64,000 nt of DNA from Ischnura elegans (Eukaryota; Arthropoda; Insecta; Odonata; Coenagrionidae), in assembly GCF_921293095.1 (NCBI RefSeq), contig NC_060254.1, positions 3,162,001 to 3,226,000 of the forward strand, given 5' to 3'. Each line of letters begins with the position of its first letter. Position 1 is the first letter of the stretch. The notes beneath the pieces are model-generated. The model was given only the letters and a program-made list of their open reading frames with translations, was not told the DNA's origin and ran no database searches. Shown piece after piece: positions 22,441-34,055 of this stretch. The position numbers and the translations under genes are program-made.

Positions 22441-23149
22441 CTTAAAAATTTTCACTTTTCATTTAATCGCGAAAAATAGATATAGACATTAAAAAATCTA
22501 AAGCATGAAATACATACTCCAGGAGTAATAATATTTCGATTTAGGCAATAAAAAATAATAGGAAATCACCCTATTGTCTTCCTGATATATATCTTTACTG
22601 CTGCATACATTTTCCTCTATGTGCTGCCCAAATAATTTAACTGCTTCAGATTATGACTGACTCCAGACTGTAAGATTCATGTCATAGTAGAATAAAGTTT
22701 TTCTATAATGCAAAGTTATATCTTAATTATAAACAAGTTTTGAAATTACAGCAGTAATACTACTGCTGATACTGATGAACTTTACTTAAGTGAACATCAG
22801 ACGGTGGAAAATCTTTTCCATTACCTACGTGTTTAAAAGAGAAAATGTTGAAATTCCCTAGGATATCTTTCAAAATAAATTATGCAATAGTATAGGTCAA
22901 CTTCCTTTTCCCCTTCAGCCTTTTAATCAATATAAAAAAATTTAAAAAAATATGAGCGCTTTGAGTTTTCTGGTTCATGGGCGAAATCTTTAAATTTCGA
23001 TATCAGTATGTGGCACAATAAGGCTCCACCTGGTAATTATAAAATATTTTATTCTCAAATAGTAACACACATTAAAATTATAACCTAGAACATACAAAAT
23101 ACAACCCAACCATTTTTATAATATAGGCATAAAATTCATTATCTCCCAA
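22441..23149. other. No gene seen
   Basis: AT-rich, without recognisable repeats. It lies just downstream of the inferred 3' UTR of the serine-rich gene. Confidence 0.4.
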
Positions 23150-23514
23150 TCATAAATTTTTATAGAACAGTTTTATTTACAAAAAAATACCTATCTTTCT
23201 AAGTTAACACAGTTACTTTTTTTTTTGATGCAATTGATCTGTTGTGCCATACTGGACACCATGCGATTGTTTATAATGGCATTGATGAAGATATAATCGT
23301 TAAATTAGTTAAAAAGCACACAATTGTAATTAAGAAAGCATACAGTGACACTTGGAGGCCATAGTTTAGTATTGTATATGTTAACATATCTTTACTCTTG
23401 CAGCAATTATTTCTTTCACTCTCTTTTTGTTGTAATACAATGTGTACTTTGCAATTATTAGCTGTTTCACTGGATTGCTCCGCATTGAGGCCACTATGTA
23501 GACGTTTATTCAAT
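23150..23514 (-). other. Inferred 3' UTR exon of the serine-rich gene
   Basis: On the minus strand a good acceptor CTTCCACTTACAG ends at 23515. The first exon base, A at 23514, joins the TG left by the previous exon to make a TGA stop. AATAAA on the minus strand at 23177-23172 could be the poly(A) signal. If this exon is not used, reading through the previous donor gives Trp and then TAA, so the protein end differs by a single residue. Confidence 0.5.
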
Positions 23515-23887
23515 CTGTAAGTGGAAGAATACTTTTGTTAGACACTGCAGTACTACTTATTAAGAAATTCCCATTTTCATCTTTCTTCCCATATTACCCA
23601 TGCTAACATGTCACATTTAAAGTTAAAACCTTCGGTGGCATTGTGCCCCCTACGCAATGGTAATTCTACAGATTCTGTAAATTGTTTCCATAGAGCAGAG
23701 TGTAGGAACACTTCAGAAGTTCTGTATTATCAGAAACAGTGAAAGTAGTTTCATACAAGTGCAATGCAAGGCTGTAGATGGCAAATTTTTGAGTGGTAAA
23801 CGCTACACTGGTATTAGTACACACTAGTCTGTGACAAGTAAATCATGCTGTAGCACATTAAGGATGCTGGCCAGCTTGGTCACTTAC

Positions 23888-24157
23888 CACTTTGCTGAAC
23901 TGTTCCTACACTTTGAATTCTCAGAGTCTGAGCTGCCGGAAGAAGACCAAGATGAGTTCAATTCAGAGTTGCTTGAACTTGAGCTGGAAGAAGACCAAGA
24001 TGAGTTTAATTCAGAGTTGCTTGAACTTGAGCTGGAAGAAGACCAAGATGAGTTTAATTCAGAGTTGCTTGAACTTTCATCATCACTAGTCCCTTCCGAA
24101 TCATCGCTCGAATTGCTGTCCGAAGTGCTGCCACTCTCGGATGTTGATTCACTTGAT
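23888..24157 (-). CDS. Serine-rich gene, coding exon 2
   Basis: Bounded by CTCCTTTTCAG on its upstream side and AAGTG|GTAAGT on its downstream side. Length is 270 bases. It holds the 48-bp tandem repeats and ends NSSAK with two bases (TG) of the stop codon. Confidence 0.65.
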
Positions 24158-26435
24158 CTGAAAAGGAGTTGAAAATCTTGAATGCACTGACTACTCATAT
24201 TGTCATCCATGATTTCCAATAGCATCATGGAAATCATGGGTCGTGTATGCCGCAAGTATATGGCAACAGCTTTAAGTCCATGATCACCCCTTCAACATCT
24301 TAACACATACAGGTTAGTCCATTTTTAAGGGCGTCTCACTCCCTATTCACCATTCTTCATTACTTTAGTAAATCTATCAGTTACATTCTGAAACGCTATG
24401 GGGTTGATTATTGTTAATAGTGATATTAATTTTCTTAATATTCACTCTCTCTCTTAGGGTATGTGGGATATGAAACTGAACTACCTATTAGTTTAATTAG
24501 GCAGAAAAAAATTAAGGCATTTCGTCTCACACTGTTGCCAAAATTGCTCCTAAAGCACCCTGAAAAACAAAGCCATTCCCCTTGAATACCTTTGACTCTC
24601 AGGGAAATTTATTACTGCTCTGCAGTGGACAACCCTGTTAATTCATTCATTTATAATAACCAGCCTGTAAGTACTCTATATGGTTAATTTTTTACAAGTT
24701 ATTTATAGAAAATAGAAGAAACTAAAGAAATAATGGTTGAGCAAATTTTGTCGTATAAACTAAAAAGGAGGATATAAACCAAACTTCCCCACATTTAAAA
24801 ATTAAAATTGAGTCGCTGCATATTCAAAACAAAAGGCATGATTTGCATCCACTTTACATGTGACACTGGGGTGATATAAATGCACTGGCACATATTTTAA
24901 TGGCAGCTTTGTAAAGGACATTCACAGGGAAAGAATGGTGATTTAAGGTGTTGAAATTGATGTGTAGTGTTTTTGTTTTGTTTTGAACATGCAATCATTA
25001 ATCTGTAAAATTTAAATGTTGAACCTTAGCAAGGCAGGATAGTGTATTTAAAGTTCAAATGAAAAAAGATAGTGTTTACAATGATTTTGTCACGTATTAA
25101 ATTAATTTTTTCTTATTGGAGATTAAAAATAGCAAAACCTAAAATGATTTAAGACAGGTGAAGATAGCTTGTAAAAAAGAAACAAATATGATGAAAAAGT
25201 AACGCCTTTTCCCGAACTAATTGAAAATCTTCTGTTCCCTTGCTAGTCTGTGCACTGCGGAGACTTATGTAGTTGAGAAGAGTTTTAATTGATGCTGCAG
25301 CTGAGCTGTTAATTCAAATATTAGATGTCGAAAGTGTTTTACATTATGGGGGGGGGGCACCAATCCTGCCTGGGGCTTTTAAGTTCAGGGGCAATGGAAT
25401 AACCCCTGTAACATGGGGAAGGGGGTTGCCTGGGACCCTCGTCTGGAAAATTTATTCAACTTAGCCTCTGAAAACAAAATTTGAAGTAAAAACAATACAA
25501 AAATGTTGTTAAACTTATTTCAACTTTTGATGTTTTCGTATGCACTGTACTTGAATGTACAGGTTTCGTGCTTTTTTCGGACAAATTTTAATAGGGTAAG
25601 GATGGTCGGAAGGTAGGGTCGGAAATTTTGAAATAGGGTAAGAATGCATTGTCACCCGGGTCTGGTGTGTACTGGAAATTTCAGTGAAGCAGTCAGATTA
25701 TCAGGATGTGAAATGAGTTCGATTTGCAAAGCGTTTCCCGGCAGAACGAACATATGGCAGTCACTCGGTGAAATCGTGATACATATGAAAAAGGAGAAAC
25801 TTAATGCTTTCACATGAACATTTATTCACACATAGGAGGAGGCTCCCCCTAACTCCTTTCTACCGCACGACCAAGTTCTTTCCCCTTCCCTCATCTCTGT
25901 TGACCGATCCGTTCAATCCCAATACCCTCCTCCCTCCCCCTCCAAGCCTAAAGGTGTAAATTGATTAAATGGACCTCTGTGGAGTTCACCTGATGATGAC
26001 GTCTTACGTTGAAACCGTGGTCGTGTAAATGTGTGAATAAATATATTCATGTGAAAGCACAAAGTTTCTTCTTTTTTTCATTTTTCGTAATGAATCGCTT
26101 TCACAAAGTTACGCCTCGAACAATCAATTTCAACAAAAAAAAAGGAGAAGTTACCTTTCGGAATCCGAAGTTCCGCTGGACGACCCTTCGCTCTCTCCCG
26201 AATCGGAATCGCTTTCCGAAGAGGACGTCGTCCCCTCCGATTCGAGGCAGCTGCCATCCGAGCCGTTGTCGTCCGACCACTCTTCCGCCTCCTCGTCCGT
26301 CGTCTGCGCCGCCTCCGGCTTCGCCTTGCGGTACTGCATCCACTTGGGCTTGGCCGGGTTCTCCGGCACGGGGGCCTCGGCTTTCGCCGCTACGCCCTTC
26401 TCAGCAGCAGCAGTCTTCGCTTTCGGCACCGGCAT
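23888..26435 (-). CDS. Acidic serine-rich small protein, two coding exons (183 aa)
   Basis: The coding parts are 26435-26155 and 24157-23888, with the stop completed at 23514. The start ATG at 26435 has an in-frame TAG three codons upstream. The N-terminus is basic (MPVPKAKTAAAEKG) with a PKWMQYRKAKPE segment near residue 30. From about residue 45 onward it is almost all Ser, Asp and Glu. A 16-residue unit (SSSSSSSNSELNSSWS) is repeated about three times, matching a 48-bp DNA tandem at 23940-24080. Such chains are disordered and often heavily phosphorylated, for example by casein kinase 2. That is inference; I do not recognise the protein. Splice sites are AG|GTAAC and CTTTTCAG|A, and the phase is exact. 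Confidence 0.65.
23940..24080. repeat. 48-bp coding tandem repeat, about three units
   Basis: The phrase CTGGAAGAAGACCAAGATGA recurs at 48-base spacing, with a first diverged unit. On the minus strand each unit adds 16 residues rich in Ser plus one Asn-Ser-Glu-Leu and one Trp. Near-identity of units suggests recent expansion and possible length polymorphism. Confidence 0.75.
24158..26154 (-). other. Intron of the serine-rich gene
   Basis: GT-AG intron of about 2.0 kb. It contains a G-rich repeat fragment near 25345-25450, like the ends of other short DNA elements in this window, and a PLE-type hammerhead-like motif at 25975-26045. Confidence 0.55.
25975..26045 (+). ncRNA. Hammerhead-ribozyme-like motif (PLE type)
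   Basis: In order: box CTGATGA at 25990-25996; one extra base; stem II of five pairs with loop CTT (25998-26002 with 26006-26010); box GAAA at 26011-26014; a very short stem III (14-16 with 19-21); and a GTC cleavage triplet ending at 26022. Stem I would pair CAC at 25987-25989 with GTG at 26023-26025, then weaken. Short stem III type I hammerheads are known from Penelope-like elements. The extra base after the first box is a departure from the consensus, so activity is uncertain. The following text GTGTAAATGTGTG matches a weaker copy at 46365. Confidence 0.5.
26155..26435 (-). CDS. Serine-rich gene, coding exon 1
   Basis: Starts at a true ATG (26435-26433) and ends ...SDSE plus AG at the donor AG|GTAAC. 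It is much more GC-rich than the intron. Length 281 bases leaves two bases for the next exon, which supplies A to complete AGA. Confidence 0.65.
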
Positions 26436-28926
26436 TCTTTGCTAGACCCGCCCTTATGCGAGTTGCGCTCTGTGCTGGATAAATCGACGGCCGTCACGCG
26501 AAACAGCGGCGACTAGCTTCCCTCACGCGATGATAGCAACACTTCCTTCCACGTGGCTGCTTTCCTCCCTGTCGAAGAAGGAATGAATAAATCATGAGAC
26601 CAAATGCCATTGGTGCCCTCACATGAGAAGTGGTTGCTCTCATTGTTTGATTGATGTCTGACGACGACAGTTTCGCCGATACGCCGAAACAGTCTTATGT
26701 TATAGCAGTGATAGTTTTCTTCATTGCGACCCTAGTGAACCTGAATGAAAGAATACCGCTGCTATTCTTATCCCCAGACTGAACCACGAACTTGGCCAGG
26801 TGAAAGCTTTGGAGGCTTTAGTCCCCCCCAGATCTTTTCCCCAGTGGCGACTACCCGCGATGCATATAATAAGGAAACCACTAGCCTAGGGGCATCTATG
26901 TTCTCACTCATAAGGTTCCGATAATGTTTCGTTTCATAAAGACTGCGAATCGCTAGCGATGAATTTAATATTCATCATTATGAAAAACATTTTTAAAAAC
27001 GATCAACAGCCGACTTGTTGAAATGTTCATGTAAATTGACAGCAATACATCACACAATTCGTATACCCCAATGGATGTGGTTCGCCATGAAAAAATATTT
27101 GAGTTAACCGGGATTCGAACCCGGATCTCCCGATTGCTGGTCAGGTGTGTTAGCCATGCTTTGAAATTCGTATACCAATGAAGGGCAACCTCCCCACCCC
27201 CAAAGCAAATGTCTGACTACGTGCCTGTATTTAACGATAGCCCCTGATATTATCTCGAAAAAACTATTGCCTCGGTTCGATGAAATAAGTCCATACAACC
27301 ATACTCTACGTATTAAAAATAGGTACCTACCCCAGGTTTATTTATCGCTTTAAAGCGGAAGCGTAATCGAACACCATCCTAGAAAAAGCGTTAACTCACG
27401 TTGCGATGAAGTAAAGGGTCATTTCCTCTTCAAATGAAAGACCTTGTTCGGAATGGACACTAATCGTACTGCTGTTATTCAAAACACCCAAATCCATATG
27501 AATAACAAGACGCCTTTTTATTCAATTGGCACTGATCAGGTTTACAAATAATGAGGACCTTATCACTATCAAACTTAGCTGTTGATACAGTTTATCAGAA
27601 AAATTGAAAATAAAGATATGTCAGTATATATGAACACACCTTCGTTATCTAATCGCGTTGACCGTTACACACACACACTCATATTCGTCTCTGCACAACA
27701 TGATTAGCCTTCAAATGTTCGGAAAAAGGCGTTCGGAATGATAAATCAAACTTAAAATCCAGCCATGTATAAGAAATTTTAAAATACTACATCAACGCTA
27801 CGGTTACCAAGTTAGTAAGTTGACAGACTAAGGTTAAAACGCCATTTAGGAAGGTAACTTTAAAGTCAGTGATATCGCGATGAAAACCTTAATGATGGGC
27901 ATAAGCCAAGCGTTGCCAAATTTATTAGTGTACAATTACGCTAGCAGGAATTTCTAGTAAGGCAATAGCTCGGACATAACAATGAGAAACGATAAAAGAA
28001 TCCCATGTTAAAACGCATCGGGAATGTAGTCAGACTTGCGGGTTAACATGTCACAGGAGTAAGGCTATTACCGAAGGCCTAATTACCCGAAAAATTCACA
28101 TGTACGAGTTGATGCCTAAACGTATGAAGGCGTGAATGAGCACTAAAATGCACCGTGTAACCACCCATCTTGTACGAATGCATGAACAAAAAAGAGAACC
28201 TGTTCTAATTTGGTTTGCGCGTTCGTACATGTTCCGTTCCGGTCCACCAAAATCTTTCATGCAAAAACACATGAACTCGTATGGGTTAATAACCGAGCCT
28301 TCAGACATTAGCAACAATTAAGAGTAGTAACTCTGCTGAATTCAACATCGCAAATGCATTCGGGATTGCAGGGAAACAAAACGTATGGGCCAGAAAATAG
28401 TTCACTGTGTTAAGTACTTACTTTCTACTGCGCAAGCTTCTCCTCGGCTGGTACCTACACTTCCTCCACCTAGAGGCTGCAAACTTCAACTGCTCAGTCT
28501 TGGCAGAACTGTCGCGAGGAAGACAACACGCATAAATGTAGTTCTTGGTGTGCGACCGCGGAATTTATATGAATCCGTTTTTGGGATTCCTCGTGCTCCG
28601 CCCTTGACCGGAAGGTGACGAACTGCTTCACACGAGCATACGCTAATGGCCCAGCAAGCCTCTGTCGCCGTGCAGTTGTGGTGAGGGGAGCCACTTTCCA
28701 GGTGTGCTTCCGACGCCTTCTGCTGCCGCGGGTGAGTCAAATGCATCCAATGCGCTCAAGTCCCACTCGATTCCATTGGGGTAACTTCTTGCCGGGTTAG
28801 GATTAACGCTGGATCTTTAGGGCGCAGGCACGTAGCAAAAAAATTGCTTCGAGAGGGGGAGGCGCTTGGGAAGTTTGAGGGTCACCTGCACTGATATTTT
28901 GTTAGCAATTCGCACGCATCGGAAAC
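26436..28926. other. Upstream region of the serine-rich gene; gene-poor
   Basis: A GC-rich patch at 26440-26570 may be its promoter or 5' UTR. A hairpin CAGTTTCG ... CGAAACAG is at about 26669-26692. A tRNA-like relic is at 27104-27165. A minus-strand donor GAAA|GTAAGT near 28424 follows a GC-rich stretch (28430-28790) that could hold a distant first exon, but no coding frame there is convincing. Confidence 0.35.
27104..27165 (-). repeat. tRNA-derived SINE head
   Basis: The minus strand has GGGTTCGAATCCCGG, a perfect B box and T arm, preceded by CACACCTGACCAGCAATCGG. There is no closing acceptor stem, and the sequence runs into an unrelated body toward 27000. It is a SINE relic rather than a tRNA gene. 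Confidence 0.5.
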
Positions 28927-29195
28927 CATATATCGATGGCTAAGTTCTAACAACACGTATCTCCAAATTTGGCCGGTTTGAGACGGGTATCTTAAACAAA
29001 CTGTTATGACATTTAAAAAATAAAATTCAAGCAAAAAACTCTCTGTTTGCAAGTGTATGCTTCTTTTTCGGTTTTATGACTTTTTGGTTTTTAGTTATTA
29101 ACAGTGTACATTTAAAGATATAAATCGTTTCTTTTGCTTTCCTGAAAAGTTTCTATTTTTGAGATACGTGTTGCTACAACTTAGCCATCGATATG
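28927..29195. mobile_element. MITE with 35-bp terminal inverted repeats (family B)
   Basis: The left end (28927-28963) reads CATATATCGATGGCTAAGTT and continues to CACGTATCTC. The right end (29161-29195) starts GAGATACGTGTTGCTACAAC and closes with CCATCGATATG, the inverse with few mismatches. The interior is about 200 bp, AT-rich and non-coding. No clear target duplication was seen. Confidence 0.7.
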
Positions 29196-29236
29196 TTTTA
29201 TCAAGTCAGCTATAGAGGGTGGAGAAAAAAATCTGT

Positions 29237-29551
29237 CGAGAAATTTTAACCCTGGATGGCAAATGCCAGTAAGAACCGAAATTACTAATGACGTTTAGGT
29301 TGAAATCGCACCATTTTTAAACTATAGAAAGCTGAGCGCTCCGATTGGCCGCGAGTTTGTCCTGTTGTCAGCTGCTCTGGACAAATCATGACTTCGTCCT
29401 ATCCTAGGCATCCGACAACAGGACTAACTCGCCTATTTTAGACTTTCGGAGCGCTTGGCTAAAAGTTTCTATAGTTAAAAAACGGTGCGTTTTCGACGTA
29501 AACATCATAAGTAGTTTCTGGCATCAGCTATCCAGGGTTGAAATTACGTGA
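29237..29551. mobile_element. Long inverted-repeat MITE (family A), copy 1
   Basis: Almost the whole element folds back: the left arm starting GAAATTTTAACCCTGGAT answers the right arm ending ATCCAGGGTTGAAATT. Pairing continues inward (GTTTAGGTTGAAA with TTTTCGACGTAAAC, and TTGTCCTGTTGTC with GACAACAGGAC) to a loop near 29371-29410. A related copy is at 59110-59407 and a one-ended piece at 57437-57490. The flanks share AAGTCAGCTATA (29206 and 29558), possibly a long target duplication. Confidence 0.7.
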
Positions 29552-30288
29552 AATCATTAAGTCAGCTATATATTTCGTTTGCATTGTGCTGTGCTAACAA
29601 TCAAATTCAACATTGGTTATTGTCAGACATGAAATGTTTACTACTTCGGAAAATGGATTGTCAGAGGATAGATGCGTTAGTGGTCTCTTCAGCACACGCT
29701 CAGTGGATAGTCGTCACTAGGGAATAAATTTCTGGGGGCTGACGCCATTAGCTTTCGCGTACTCAACTTCGGGAAGTTATTGGCGACTCTCGCTACGATT
29801 GTTGTATTATCTTCTTAATCGTAATGTTATCGGCAGTCAAGCCTTATCCACGAAAGAACGGGAATGAAGGAAGGCTTTTCAATTATATTGACTTTTATTG
29901 TATTCTGGGCTGTCCTTCCCAGCAATACGCACGAAAACGCTTTCTGCGGAGGAAATTAAAAAGTATGTACTTCGTTTGTCAAATCCGTGAGGAATTCCTG
30001 ATGCTCGTAAGCTCCCCCTCGAATAGCAATCTCTTTGCTGGTCAAATTCCCTTCCTCGATGAGCTACTTGGGCACGCCTCGACCGCACCGCAGAAAAAGC
30101 CCTCCCTCCAAACCCAAGGGGGTTATTTCTTCTCGAATGCTTAGTCATGGTTCGGCGGCATTGGCAATTCGGCCTCAATGTGGGACTTGGAAAATTTTCG
30201 GCTCGTGGGTAGTAAGATCCGCGACTGTACTGTCATTCTTTTTCAATGCAATTTAATATTTCCAAATTTATTTCAAATATTGTATATC
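29552..30288. other. No gene seen
   Basis: Overlapping plus and minus frames at 29824-30178 have no recognisable domain or good splice context. Nothing else stands out. Confidence 0.35.
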
Positions 30289-30591
30289 ACGGCAGGCGCG
30301 CAGCTAGGAATTGAGGCTAGGGGTGGGGTTTTAGGCACAACTCATACTGGGGAGTTAAGGGGTATGGAATACCCGCCAGGGGAGCAGGAGGTACGGAGCC
30401 CCTCCCCCAGAAAAAAATAATAAATGGTTCAAAATGGTGAGTTTTACGGCCTTCTGAGGGATATTTTATAATCCTTATATTATTCTATAAGTAATATTAA
30501 TTCTATTAAGTAAAATGGATTAAACTTAAACATTTCTCTGAGCTCTGGGGGGGTTTATCCCCCAAACCCCCCCCCCCTCGCTGCGCCACTG
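30289..30591. mobile_element. Short DNA element with G/C-run ends, hAT-like
   Basis: The left end reads GGCGCGCAGCTAGG and the right end inverts to GGCGCAGCGAGGGGG. Runs of G and C lie inside the right end. Flanks TATATCAC and TGTATCAC look like an 8-bp target duplication with one mismatch; 8 bp is the size made by hAT transposases. There is no ORF. Confidence 0.5.
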
Positions 30592-33059
30592 TATCACGTT
30601 ACGTCCTTATTTAAAATACACAACGTAACCTTATATTTATCATGGACCCCCTCCCAAAATATTGGGTCAACAAACGCTATTGCTATGCAGTTGCGTTATC
30701 TCGAGTCATTTTCCTCACTAAAACTTGAAGTGCCCACTCCGTGATCGTCTCTAGTTGAGAGCGAGTGTAAGTGCTTACTGCAACGTGGGAGGCTATTTAT
30801 GCATTGCAGGCTCACTTTTGTTCTAATTACGCTAGGACCCTGTGAGATCAGGTCATATCTGCAACTCCTTTATCTATAATTTTGACCAGTAGTATTTTTT
30901 CCATTATTTCGAAGAGATTTTGTATCGATTGATTTTTTTACCTCTTGACGTAAATGTAGAAGTTACTGCTTTATGTCAGACAATGGAATTTTTACTGCTA
31001 AGTTCTGACTTCACACTAGGTACTCTAAATATATTTCCATGGCACCTAATCTTTGCCCTCTTCATTTTTTTTTTAAATTGCTAAAAAGTTTTACCGGTTA
31101 CCGGGCGAAGTAGCCAATTGTTAAACTATGCAACAGACTTCAAGGTCACAAAAACATTTTACAAAAAAGTGAATATTATGTGTATAGGCATTTCAACCTG
31201 ATTACGGAAATGAAACTCAAAATTTCTTATCGCCCACAGTTTTTGCACCAATAGCGCACATTTGCAATTGTTGGCAATGCAATATTTAATTTTTTATGTA
31301 TCCTGTTAGTTCGCAATAGGTTGGAAGGTTCCATTAGAATATCAAGTGAATGGGACGACGATAAAGGAAAATTTGGGAAATGTCGGATGCCTTGGCGACT
31401 ATTGCTGAATCCTATACCGTGAGCACACTGACAGTTCTCATCAGGGAAATGCAGCGGATACGCTGAGAAAATACGGGGTGGCAGATGTTATTGAATGTTC
31501 GGTTTCATACTCCCTGAATGCATCTGTTTAACTGTGTGCATATTTCCAAATGTTGTTGGTTTAAACTTGTATTCTCCTTTAACATGATACGTTTGGGTTG
31601 TAGGTAATATTTACCTAACTACTGCGTGTTATCGATATTGGCGCTATAAGTATGTCATTTATTTTAGAGTTTCATTTTTCGAATTCAGGTAAAGCCTGAA
31701 ATACATAAAGGACCCCTACTTTTGTGTCACAGGGCTCGTGAAATCTTTCACTGAGATATTGGAGTACGCAATTGACACACCCACCACTTTAACGGCTGTA
31801 TGCGAATATTAACCGAAAAAATTACTAGTTATGGACTTAAATTAGGTAAAATGCGTGGCTCGTAAATGATTAAAAATTCATGTCTAATTTTAAGAGCATT
31901 AATACATGTAATTTTTTAAAAAAGACACAAAATATCACATCCCTATTGAATGCTGTGGTATTTTCCTTAAAGTGAGTGAACAAATGAACGATCGAAATGA
32001 TCGTTTCTGGGTTTGCAGTGCTAAGCCGTAAACAGTCAATTCATGAACGCTCGATTTTATGGACCGTGATTACGCGCAAAAAAGGAGTACCTACTTTTTT
32101 GGGGAAGCATTAGGATCAAATTACATTTAGGGGGAGAGGAGTTTTTAAAGTGTTGCCGACAACCAACGTAATAATATATATATATGGACTATGATATGTT
32201 TTTAATCGCATCGAAATTGGTTGCATCGTTTGCACGATACGGCTCCTCCAACTCTGAAGTGTGTTGATTTTTTTCACGGACAATAGGCGGTGTACTTCAT
32301 CCAATTCCAAGGACTTAGCCTGTATATATTTGGGGGGGGGGGTCATTTTGAGGAAGGGGTGCACTGAAGACCGCGACAGATTTTTCCCGTCCTTTTATTA
32401 CCTTTGGGCCTATCTCCTCCCTTCATAAATATCTCCCTCCCACCCACCCACCCTCCCGAGGTCCCCAGCTGTTTCGCAGCGCTTGCCGTGCATCGGCAGA
32501 GCCCGCGACCGTAACCTAAGGAACCTGTATTTGTGGCAGGATTAGTCATCTCGGTATTTCGAAGGTGGTTTCATGTCTTGAGGAAGGCGTATCATTTATC
32601 TATCGTTTCCAGTCATGGCTCGCACTGACGTGTACTTGTAGATTGGCAGCGCCCTTTACTCCTCTGTCATAAGTGGTGATTTAATGGCGTCAGGCGTAAT
32701 GCTGTGGGATTCAATTCCAACGAAATGTGGTAGCGTAATTAAAACTCAGTATAGATCTCAGAAATTTTTAAAAATAGCAAGTTTTTATGAAAACCTCGAT
32801 AAGAAGGCGGGACAACTTAATCGCTCGAATAGAGAGTTAATTTAGGATTAATCTGGTGAAATTTTAACACATTGGTGAATCCAAAGTTAGTGACAATTTT
32901 CCATAAATGCTTTTAATTGACTTCAAGAATGGTTTCGATTCATTTTTTGTGAATCAGGTGAAGAATAATAACTGAAGATGATACAACAGATGTTGAAACC
33001 GATATTGAAGTAAACATAAAAGTATTTTCGGAAAACTGCCGGTAACTTACAGGCACGTA
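30592..33059. other. No gene seen
   Basis: AT-rich with a (TA)n patch near 32172 and a G run near 32330. Frames are short and without domains. Confidence 0.4.
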
Positions 33060-33400
33060 GTCTCTGATATATTGATTCGTCGGCCATATCTTGAGGCATG
33101 ATGGCCTGATGTAGGCAATCTTCCTTGGATAAGTCGATGGCAAGAATGGAAAAGGATGAATATTTGTGGATTTCTTTTCTTTTACGTCCTTAATAACCTG
33201 CCCTGTGACACTTATGATGGGCCTTCCATTGCCCTTATTCCCGTCCACCTGTTTATTTTTCGAAGATTGTTTTCAACTGGCCATCATACGTCATGATGAG
33301 GCCAACCAAGTTGTCCCGTCTTTTAAAAGGTCTGATAAGACATTTCTTCTCTCCCACTCTTCTTAGCACTTCCTCATTGCATACTCGGTCGATCCAATGA
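33060..33400 (-). mobile_element. LINE fragment, C-terminal region (family B)
   Basis: The plus strand carries, in the same order as 37370-37600, TTTTACGTCCTTAATAACC, GGGCCTTCCATTGCCC, CACCTG, AACCAAGTTGTCCCGTC and CTTAGCACTTCCTC. Read in reverse this is the end of the LINE ORF2. Frames are broken, so it is a relic. Confidence 0.6.
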
Positions 33401-33819
33401 CTAATTGCAATTTTTTAGAACGTTGATGAGGTATGCAAATTTCAATTCCAAATTAAATAACTATAGTCATCTGGGTAATGCTTAAAATTTTTCCAAATTT
33501 TCATAGGAACTTAGTGAAGTTTTTTTTTTTTGCATTTGAAAAATCTTTCGCATTTCAGATAATCGTGCCTCATTATGTGGCCAATTTAAGTAACCATGAA
33601 AGAGTCCGGTCGAAATTGCGGTGTGCTTGATATTCCATTATATTTTCTCTTCCTTTATGGCGTCATATTTTCTACATTTAAATACTATCGCACAAGACGT
33701 CTCAATTGGCGTAAAAAATATTTCTCAAAATATTTATCTAGATTTATCGGTCCTGTCGGACCAGGGAATATAATGAATGAGTTTCTCATAGGTACTGTAT
33801 TTTCTGTGTCGCTTTGTGA
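33401..33819. other. No gene seen
   Basis: AT-rich spacer between the LINE relic and the local tandem duplication. The plus-strand frame from 33596 has no domain. Confidence 0.35.
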
Positions 33820-34055
33820 GATATCTTTTCTTAATTTCTCAAGCAATCCAAGATTAGTACGTGGCCTCCGAGTCTCTAGCGGATATTTCTGCGTTAATCA
33901 ACGAGGCTATAAGGAGTATGAAGAGGTTCTAAATGAGGTTCTACGTATCGCTCTGAAAGATATCTTTTCTTAATTTCTCAAGCAATCAAGGCCTTGCACG
34001 TAGTCCCTGAGTCTCTATTGGATATCGCAACGTTAATCTACGAGATCAGACGAAA
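33820..34055 (+). repeat. Local tandem duplication, period about 139 bp
   Basis: GATATCTTTTCTTAATTTCT starts at 33820 and again at 33959, each followed by AGCAATC(C)AAG, then CACGTAG/TACGTGG, GAGTCTCTA and GTTAATC. There are two diverged units. It resembles a small satellite seed or slippage duplication. Confidence 0.6.

Noticed and set aside
26640-26700. Hammerhead motif at CTGACGA ... GAAAC
   Set aside because: The boxes exist, but the intervening sequence pairs with the GAAAC box itself as a simple hairpin, so no ribozyme fold can be drawn.
33596-33973. Plus frame of 125 residues
   Set aside because: It runs through a local tandem duplication and has no domain.
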